Below, piece after piece: positions 57,101 through 64,000 of a stretch of DNA of 64,000 nt. The position numbers and the translations under genes were made by a program. Every line of letters starts with the position of its first letter. Position 1 is the stretch's first letter. This DNA comes from Adineta ricciae (Eukaryota; Rotifera; Eurotatoria; Adinetida; Adinetidae), in the NCBI GenBank assembly GCA_905250025.1, contig CAJNOJ010000142.1:1-64000 (forward strand), written 5' to 3'. The notes beneath the pieces were generated by a model. That model did no database searches. It was not told the DNA's origin and saw only the letters and a program-made list of their open reading frames with translations.

Positions 57101-57590
57101 AGGATTCAAGTGGACAATCATCAAGATTGATTGTTTTATTACATATTTTCATTCCACAATCGTGACATCTCGTTTTTGTTCCTGTTCCATAGATGTTAAT
57201 CCTAAACCATTCTTCATCAATCGATATGCTGATCACATCCGTTAATGATTTGATCAGTCTCGGATCATTACAGCAATCCCAATCACATCCAAAGATAATT
57301 TCGTCAGGTTTTATAAGCCAATCGTTTGACATTGATCTATATACAATGGAATGTTTAACGATGATGTAGTAAAGATCTAGTGTTGAAAAATATTTTCTAT
57401 GGGATAAATAAGAAAGTGATTCGAGTAGTGGATTATGTCGGGTTATTGTACAGTGAATATTGTCGTGCATTTCATTGACGGGTTCGCACTCGCATTGATC
57501 AACAAAGCAAGTACAGTCGTGACAAATTAAACTGGAACTAGACGATACGCTTAAAAGAAGAAAGAAAACATGTGTCCAACGGAACGACAT
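54191..57590 (-). CDS. Adhesion-type GPCR with duplicated Cys-rich ectodomain
   Basis: Exons 56103-57590, 55874-56053 and 54191-55819 join in frame to 1098 residues. After a signal peptide come two related Cys-rich modules of about 230 residues (each with CxxC pairs, a DxCNxPRL-type motif and an ending such as IFHEIKQQITVNIGNL or IFRE-INDQLIVRIGDL). A Thr-rich spacer, a GAIN-like region and a GPS motif (CAFYD..W...GC, then CSCNHLTSFALI) follow. The seven-helix domain is class B2-like and the tail ends SNPQQKRKQ. The HLT at the GPS is compatible with self-cleavage. The modules recall Ly6-type folds but I cannot assign them. The splice between module 2 and GAIN is supported by the repeat alignment. 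Confidence 0.85.
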
Positions 57591-58147
57591 TTGTCGAGAT
57601 TAATGATTGTTAAAAGTATAAAACGCAACCAAGAATGAAAAGAAATGTATATCAAGATAAAACATTTTATTGATCCCTTGTCTTTTATAATACAACCTCT
57701 CATGAGTATCAGAAGAAAACAAATGAAGATTTCACTTGCGATTCATAGTCAACAAAATTTATAACTAAATTCGTGTGTAACAAGAAAAAAAGGACGTAGT
57801 TATCAACTGACTAGCTTTTTACTGATCCTATTTTTAGTTAAATCGAATGCAAATTGAAATCCAGTGGAAGTTTCGCTAAATGGTGTGCCTTTTTTTCTAA
57901 TCTAGCTGCTTTATGAATTGATGAAAGACTTATCGGCTTCTCTGTAATGACAGTTTAGTCTCGATAGTTTTTTTTATACATGGATAATTTTGTCACTGAG
58001 TTTCATTATAATCACGGTGTTTTATTATTGATAATTACAGATGAACGATGAAATAAGATATAGATTTAAGAACACATACAAAACGTTGTATATGGGCACA
58101 AACATAAAACAGAAAAAGGAGATTTCGGTTCGTTCAATTGCAGTCGA
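57591..58147. other. Intergenic, nothing recognised
   Basis: AT-rich flank between two genes on the same strand. No element is seen. Confidence 0.5.
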
Positions 58148-59149
58148 TTAGTCTTGACGGATTCGAGTGTTTGTAGCTGGTATGATACGACCTATTTTTC
58201 TGCGCAGAAGATATTCGAACATATTCCTCACTCGAGTGCGTAGATTCGGTAAGGTATTCAAACATGCAAATGGAAATAAAAATACGATATAATTCGTAAA
58301 AAATGAGGCATATGTACTGTAAGTACTTGCAGCGGAAGATGAAAAACCAACCCGACGAGCAGTTCCTACCAATACAGGTGGTAAGTAAAAGATATAAAAC
58401 AGAGCTGTGATTGACAAAAGTTGTATTGCCATCTTTCGATGTTTTCGCCAGTTAATATGTCGTCGTAAACGACGTTTCTGCAGAACAACACGCAGAATTA
58501 GACTACTACCTCCAAATCCAATCAGAACAGAACACAGTAATCCACCAGTTGCATATTCATACAATGTAAATGTTGCACTATCATACACACAACTATAATA
58601 TCCACACATTGCCATAAAATAGTAGAATGGCCTTTTACAATAATTTATCGGAGTGATGATCGAATAGAGCACAACACCATAGGTGACAATCAGGATGATT
58701 GGTGTGTAGTGAATGAAAAAGCGTCTTCTTCTTGTTGCGATCCAGTTCTCATGAAAAATGAGAATGTGTCGTTCAACTGATGCCCATCCAATAAGTTTGG
58801 CAGTTGATGTATACAGTGCTGCATCAAGAATTTTCCATGTGAGACAGAATGTTGGTGTCTGAATCCAAACAACCCTATAGAGAAAAAGGTACATTTGAAA
58901 GGGTACGTCAGTGAAGTCATATATGAGGCAGATGATTAGCATAACAATAGAGATATGATAATGCAATCCATGACGAAGTGTCGAATCACCCAAACAGTGA
59001 TAGAGCACAAATACAGCGCACAGAATTGAACAGATATTTGAGATGAGAAACATCCAAAAACGAACGATGTATGGTATGGCGATGCCGTCATCATAGACAT
59101 AGACAGCTTTAATTATAGTACTAGATGCAGTAAGATTTGACGTTGACAT
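58148..59149 (-). CDS. Orphan seven-helix GPCR (tandem copy 1)
   Basis: Single exon of 333 residues with seven hydrophobic segments. Family marks of class A are degenerate: ERH (in WASVERHILIFH) at the end of helix 3 in place of DRY, and a Cys in TPTFCLTWK for the loop disulphide. A short N-terminus with an NLT sequon and a basic tail. It is about 80 per cent identical by eye to the gene at 59779. This resembles the large rotifer-specific GPCR expansions; the ligand is unknown. Confidence 0.82.
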   Translation of the reverse strand: MSTSNLTASSTIIKAVYVYDDGIAIPYIVRFWMFLISNICSILCAVFVLYHCLGDSTLRHGLHYHISIVMLIICLIYDFTDVPFQMYLFLYRVVWIQTPTFCLTWKILDAALYTSTAKLIGWASVERHILIFHENWIATRRRRFFIHYTPIILIVTYGVVLYSIITPINYCKRPFYYFMAMCGYYSCVYDSATFTLYEYATGGLLCSVLIGFGGSSLILRVVLQKRRLRRHINWRKHRKMAIQLLSITALFYIFYLPPVLVGTARRVGFSSSAASTYSTYASFFTNYIVFLFPFACLNTLPNLRTRVRNMFEYLLRRKIGRIIPATNTRIRQD

Positions 59150-59778
59150 GTCGTTGAAGATAGAGAATATGATGGATGCAAACGCGAAATGATTTTATAA
59201 AAAAAGGGGAAAAGACGTCACAAGCGCTCATTAGTAGGTGATTATTAATGTAGTCTTTGATGTAAAATATGGATCAAATACACGCGGAAAACTGCTACAG
59301 CGGAATAATAGCGGAAAGTATTTTTAATCGCTATGCTCTCTGACACGAATCAAGTTATGAGAAGGCGCAAGAATCTGGGAATGGTCTTGGTAATAATGAA
59401 AAAACGCACATTATCATACGTTTAAACACAAATTATTTTGGCGACATAAATGCAGTGCGGTGTGAAAAATTATGGAATCACCTCTTCCTTCGCTTTTTTT
59501 TCTTGATTTTTTTTAATATCATTGATGTTTTTCGTTCTACATTTTGCACTGGTACAACAATTCAAAAATATTCTTCCATATTCTATCTTGTGGATGAGGG
59601 TGTTGTAGTTGTGGATTATAATAACAACCAGTTTGGAAATTTTAGGTCAGAATAGTGTTATGTTGTATTCGTCACCACATAGACCTCATCTGTTAGTTTT
59701 TATTTTCATTCAGTGTTTAGACTTTTTAAAAATACTTGTTTGTTTGTATCTCTTTATTAGAATGAACTAACAATGTGA
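59150..59778. other. Intergenic, partly duplicated
   Basis: The 200 bp just upstream of the GPCR (59150-59350) resembles the same region of its paralogue (60808-61000), for example the ACGTCA.AAG.GCTCATTAGT block. The rest is unremarkable. Confidence 0.5.
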
Positions 59779-60807
59779 TTAGAAAACGGTTGTTTTTCGT
59801 TGATTTCTTCGGGTAGAATTCATTATTGTAGGTTTTTGCGGGCTGATACGACGTATTTGTTTCCGCAAAATATATCGGTACATATTCTTGAGTCGAATAC
59901 GCAGTTTCGGTAAGGTATTCAAACATGCAAATGGAAATAAGAATATGATATAATTAGCAAAGAACGAAGCATTTCGGGTGTAGTCACTTCCGACGTAAGA
60001 TGGAACACCGAGTTGATGAGCGGTTGATAACACTACAGGTGGTAAGTAAAAGATATAAAACAGAGCTGTGATTGACAAAAGTTGTATTGCCATCTTTCGA
60101 TGTTTCCGCCAGTTAACATGCCGTCGTAAACGACGTTTCTGCAGAACAACACGCAGAATTAGGCTACCACCTCCAAATCCAATCAGAACAGAACACAGTA
60201 ATCCACCAGTTGCATATTCATACAATGTAAATGTTGCACTATCATACACACAACTATAATATCCACACATTTCCACAAAATAATAGAATGGCCTTTTACA
60301 ATAATTCATCGGAGTGATGATCGAATAGAGCACAACACCATAGGTGACAATCAGGATGATTGGTGTGTAGTGAATGAAAAAGCGTCTTCTTCTTGTTGTG
60401 ATCCAGTTCTCATGAAAAATGAGAATGTGTCGTTCAACTGATGCCCATCCAATAAGTTTGGCAGTTGATGTATACAGTGCTGCATCAAGAATTTTCCATA
60501 TGATACAGAATGTTGGTGTCTGAATCCAAACAACCCTATAGAGAAAAAGGTACATTTGAAAGGGTACGTCGGTTAACTCCCAGATGAGACAAATAATTAG
60601 AACAATAGTTAAAGTATGGTTGTGTAGTCCATGACGAAGTGTTGAATCAAAAAGGTAATGATAGAGCACAAATACAGCACACAGAAGTGAACAGATATTT
60701 GAGATGAGAAAGATCCAATAACGCGCGACGTGTGGTATAGCAATACCATCATCATAGATAACAACTTTGACCATACTAATGGGTTGAGGGAGATTTAATG
60801 TCAACAT
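59779..60807 (-). CDS. Orphan seven-helix GPCR (tandem copy 2)
   Basis: 342 residues and a close paralogue of 58148-59149. The core helices are almost unchanged; the N-terminus, the last helix region (GVPSYVGSDYTRNAS) and the tail differ. ERH is again in place of DRY. Likely a recent tandem duplication with upstream sequence included. Confidence 0.82.
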   Translation of the reverse strand: MLTLNLPQPISMVKVVIYDDGIAIPHVARYWIFLISNICSLLCAVFVLYHYLFDSTLRHGLHNHTLTIVLIICLIWELTDVPFQMYLFLYRVVWIQTPTFCIIWKILDAALYTSTAKLIGWASVERHILIFHENWITTRRRRFFIHYTPIILIVTYGVVLYSIITPMNYCKRPFYYFVEMCGYYSCVYDSATFTLYEYATGGLLCSVLIGFGGGSLILRVVLQKRRLRRHVNWRKHRKMAIQLLSITALFYIFYLPPVVLSTAHQLGVPSYVGSDYTRNASFFANYIIFLFPFACLNTLPKLRIRLKNMYRYILRKQIRRISPQKPTIMNSTRRNQRKTTVF

Positions 60808-61560
60808 GTTATTGAGTATGTAGAAATATGATGAATAAAAGCATTAAGTGCTATGTTATAAAATATGAAAGACGTCATAAGTGCTCATTAGTTGGCAACT
60901 ATTAATATGGTTCTTCAAGCAGCACAAAGATCAAATACGTGTGCAAAGCGACCGCGTCATAATTGTGATAAAAAATGTTCTACTTCAATGTATTCCATGA
61001 CACGAATTGGTTTATATAAAAGTGCACACTTTTACTAGCGACAGTGCGAATGAAGACACTTGCTACTTATTATTGACATAGAAGCTATTTTGATGATCTA
61101 CATATTTCACATTACGCTTTTTACTTTCAATCTGTAATGCGCAAGTGCTTGCTCGGTTGCCTTACTAAGGTGTTGATAACGAGTTTGTGCGTACTCTTAT
61201 ATACAAAAGAATGATATTCTTCGTCGAACATTCTTCTGACATCATTGAGTGCTGTTGAAATGAATGATGTATATAGGTAGATTGTACGACATGCTTCTAA
61301 CATGTTTTTATTACTGAAAGAAATGAAAAACAACGACGAAGACTACAGTGTTGATGAAGATCGATACTCAACAGAAAGAAAATGTTTCATGATCACGAAT
61401 CATTTCGGTGCCAACGCAGTAACCGCATATTTTTCGAAATTACCTATTACAATATAAAGTTATTTGAAAAAAAACACACAGTTGAATATTAAGGTAATGT
61501 AATTATAGAGAAAAAACAGTAGCATGAATATCTGTAAATCATTTTGATTTTCATTGTAGA
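60808..61560. other. Intergenic, nothing firm
   Basis: Contains the duplicated GPCR upstream sequence at its left end, with CATGACACGAATTGG and a TATATAAAAG stretch near 61012. No gene is recognised. Confidence 0.45.
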
Positions 61561-63004
61561 AAATCGACTTTGGAACAACTTCCAAATGAGTTTATTCACA
61601 AAATCTTTGTACATCTCCATTCACACTATGCATTCCATAGCTTCTATGATCTTAATATACGATTTTGAAATCTTTTACTTCATGCAAACTTTTTACACAG
61701 CATTAATACGTCATCCATGCTCAAACCAGCGTTTGAACGTTACTGAAAAAAGAACATCGTTCCGCATACTCCGCGAGTCAAATCACTACGTGTATCTGAA
61801 ATCTGTGCATCGTTGCTTTCTATTATGGCAAACTTTACTCAACTGGGAAGATTTATCATGCACAATATTAACGATTACTTCGTCGGATCAACTTACAAAT
61901 TCAGAAGTGCTGTTGAAAACGATTTTTAATCTGCCCAGATTGACATATTGTGAAATGTTTTTAAACATAAACAAAACAGTATTATCGCCGGTGACAGATC
62001 AAGTGAATTCAATGTGAGTTTCGATGATTTTCAATCGCTGATGACAAAATATTTTCATCGAGTCGAAGTTTTACATATCGTAGTAGCTCATTATTGGTTG
62101 TCCGTGCGTGTTGCCTTTGATTATCAACATATATTTTACGTTTTGCATCTTAAACAAAATCGATCATCTTATCAAACTTTAGCTGACAATTTTAATTCAG
62201 TATTTTGGATTGAACATGGATGTCTCTTTGAATATCAGTACAATTCACATTTCACTGTAGGCATTTTCTTCTCACGAAATTCATCGAATTGTGCAAGCGA
62301 ATAACTATTCTATTTCTACTCATGTATACGTTTTCATTCTATAGGCAAGCAGATTCCTCACAAACGAAAAACATGCGATCGGACTCAACATATTTATTTA
62401 CAGGATTTGCAAACAGAACGTTTTCCTCGTGCAAAACAACTTACTTTTCTAGAAACGTTTCGCATTCCTCGTGAGTAATTAGCAAACATGATTCAGCACA
62501 TTCTTCCTATGAATCAATTAACTCAACTAACGCTGAACTCTCTCTATCTTTCGAACATATACCGAACGTTCATACATTCAAATTAAAATCCTTATCATTT
62601 CGCGCGGAGTCGAGTTTGCTTCAATTGAACAAAATGAACCATTTCAAATTGCGTCGAAAACAAATACGATGATGAAATTGTGTATTGAACAAACGATCCG
62701 ATTCAAACAATTGAAATTGATCACTGCTCTATTTCCTCGACTGAAATATCCTCTTAGTAATTTGTATAGAAAACATTTGAAATTGTTAGAAGAATGTCTA
62801 TGATCGAGAAAGTGGAATACTTGTCAACATCTATGTTTACCGGATATGGTGAATGAAAATGAAGATTTAATGGGAGATTTGGAGCCTTTGATTCAAACTA
62901 CAAGACGTCGTTCGATTTGTTTTGTTAAAGTTATGAACAAAAATTTGTATTTGTGGTGGTCAAGACTTATTCTACCGAAGACCGATAAGCAATTTTTTAT
63001 TTGA
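61561..63004 (+). pseudogene. F-box-like protein gene, degenerate
   Basis: The start reads TLEQLPNEFIHKIFVHLHSHYAFHSFYDLN, split here as LEQLPNEFIHKIF and HYAFHSFYDLN, which is the F-box-like opening of a large rotifer family. The frame then breaks near 61668. Later pieces in other frames continue the same kind of protein: FNSVFWIEHGCLFEYQYNSH near 62190-62250 and a tail NKNLYLWWSRLILPK near 62940. Several shifts and stops intervene. Its end overlaps the stop of the convergent GPCR by a few bases. Confidence 0.55.
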
Positions 63005-64000
63005 CTGAATAAAATGATATTCGTGGATTTTCTAATTTCAAAAGAAAACCTGATGTTTTCAGATGTCGTCTTCTATGTAGATAACGTCCTTGAAGTGTTT
63101 TTGCCCATTTTTTCAACATGATTGCCAATTCTTCTTTGTACACATTGGATGGCAAAACAAACACTGGAAAGATAAGCATTGGTGGAACGAACGAGATATA
63201 GTACTCGATAAGGAATAACCATGGATCTCGAACTGATTTCATACAGCTCGAAAGAAAAGAAATGATTATACGAGGTAAAGTCAGAATCGCTAAAATACAA
63301 GGTGAAATGAGCAGATGTTTATTCTGCCAAAATTGATCATATACATAGTATTCGCCCTTTTCTTGTTTACGAGCAAATGATCGTTTTCGAGCTAACATGA
63401 CAATGATGATCATAGCAGAAATTAGATTGACAAGAAAAAGAAGATGAGAATGAACCAAATTAACAATTATATCCACTGTTTGTAGAATTGGTGTATATTT
63501 GACAACGCAACAAGTTTGTTGTTGTTCTTCTTCATCGTCAATGAGATGTCGATGAAATGGTTCATACACTGCTGTGGATATGCTTATTAACAAAATTATC
63601 AGAATAATACATTTCGTCATATTTTTACTCTTCTTCCTGTTAAAGTTGACACCTTTGATCGGAGTTACAGTTCGTTCGATTGCAACACAAGCATTCAACC
63701 AATCAACTGTGGTTAAATGTATCCGAAGAAGAGAATCTAAGGATATACAACTAATAAATGTAAGTAAATCATTGTTTATCAATGTCAATTGTATGAGAGC
63801 GAAAAGCCAAAATTTTAGGATCAGTAATGTTGTCAGAACTAAAGAGACAATGGATGCCACTTGAAGGTAGGTACCGTTACTCATTATTCGACAATTTTCT
63901 GCACTGAACGTCATAATCGATAAGCCGCTAGGAATAATATTTAAAACAAAAATAGTAGTGTTGGTTAATGCAGTTGCTTTTGAATCCCAATCTCTGTTCA
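62997..64000 (-). CDS. GPCR, seven-helix domain, runs off right edge
   Basis: From the stop at 62997 the frame is open to the window edge. The first in-frame Met at 63914 is inside a segment (NTTIFVLNIIPSGLSIMTFSAENC) that looks like the stalk before the first helix of rotifer receptors with long ectodomains, so the start probably lies beyond 64000. Seven hydrophobic segments follow. ERTVTPIKG at the end of helix 3 takes the DRY position, and the third loop is short and basic. The family is not assigned. Confidence 0.75.
   Translation of the reverse strand, partial: NRDWDSKATALTNTTIFVLNIIPSGLSIMTFSAENCRIMSNGTYLQVASIVSLVLTTLLILKFWLFALIQLTLINNDLLTFISCISLDSLLRIHLTTVDWLNACVAIERTVTPIKGVNFNRKKSKNMTKCIILIILLISISTAVYEPFHRHLIDDEEEQQQTCCVVKYTPILQTVDIIVNLVHSHLLFLVNLISAMIIIVMLARKRSFARKQEKGEYYVYDQFWQNKHLLISPCILAILTLPRIIISFLSSCMKSVRDPWLFLIEYYISFVPPMLIFPVFVLPSNVYKEELAIMLKKWAKTLQGRYLHRRRHLKTSGFLLKLENPRISFYSVK

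Noticed and set aside
1..64000. CRISPR arrays, rRNA or tRNA genes, complete transposons
   Set aside because: None was seen. The only tandem arrays are coding minisatellites, and no transposase or reverse transcriptase frame was recognised.

Overview
The window looks like nuclear DNA from a bdelloid rotifer (Adineta or Rotaria type; the genus cannot be fixed by eye). Reasons: AT-rich DNA, compact genes with many spliceosomal introns of about 45-60 bp (GT..AG, one GC..AG), animal families (iodothyronine deiodinase, SLC5 symporter, ABCB transporter, adhesion GPCR, rhomboid) mixed with families typical of rotifer accessory DNA (ART-TPR proteins, rotifer-type orphan GPCRs, a plant/fungal-type kiwellin, a microbial-type PARG).

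Layout. 1-5200: a selenoprotein deiodinase with its SECIS element, an SLC5 sodium symporter and a dead TPR gene. 5251-27679 (copy A): ABCB half-transporter (+), mucin-like repeat protein (-), GNAT acetyltransferase (-), ART-TPR protein (+), ubiquitin-like two-domain protein (-), two membrane proteins, nicotinate phosphoribosyltransferase (-), kiwellin-like secreted protein (-), a type II membrane protein with a Ser/Thr stalk (-), a PAN/apple-like secreted protein (-, broken) and a cut PARG (-). 27681-48850 (copy B) repeats that order from the middle of the ABC gene through PARG and into a FkbM methyltransferase. 48852-50590 (copy C) repeats PARG/FkbM again and runs into single-copy DNA: beta-propeller protein (+), rhomboid protease (-), adhesion GPCR (-), two tandem orphan GPCRs (-), an F-box-like pseudogene (+) and a GPCR running off the right edge (-).

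The copies meet at single N characters (27680, 36249, 48851), each of which cuts a gene. Copy C continues the interrupted end of copy A almost base for base. The simplest reading is that copy B is the alternative haplotype of the same locus, scaffolded into the middle of A/C. A-B differences then show allelic variation: a repeat array of 33 versus 17 units, separate inactivating lesions in the PAN gene, and a nonsense codon in one mucin-like allele.

Functional themes. The deiodinase and a symporter from the family that includes the iodide transporter lie head to tail. In the A/B block, an ADP-ribosyltransferase (NAD+ user), NAPRT (NAD+ maker) and PARG (ADP-ribose remover) lie within about 16 kb. 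The ART-TPR protein is convergent with a ubiquitin-like protein that appears to share its N-terminal sensor-like domain. These links are inferences from gene order.
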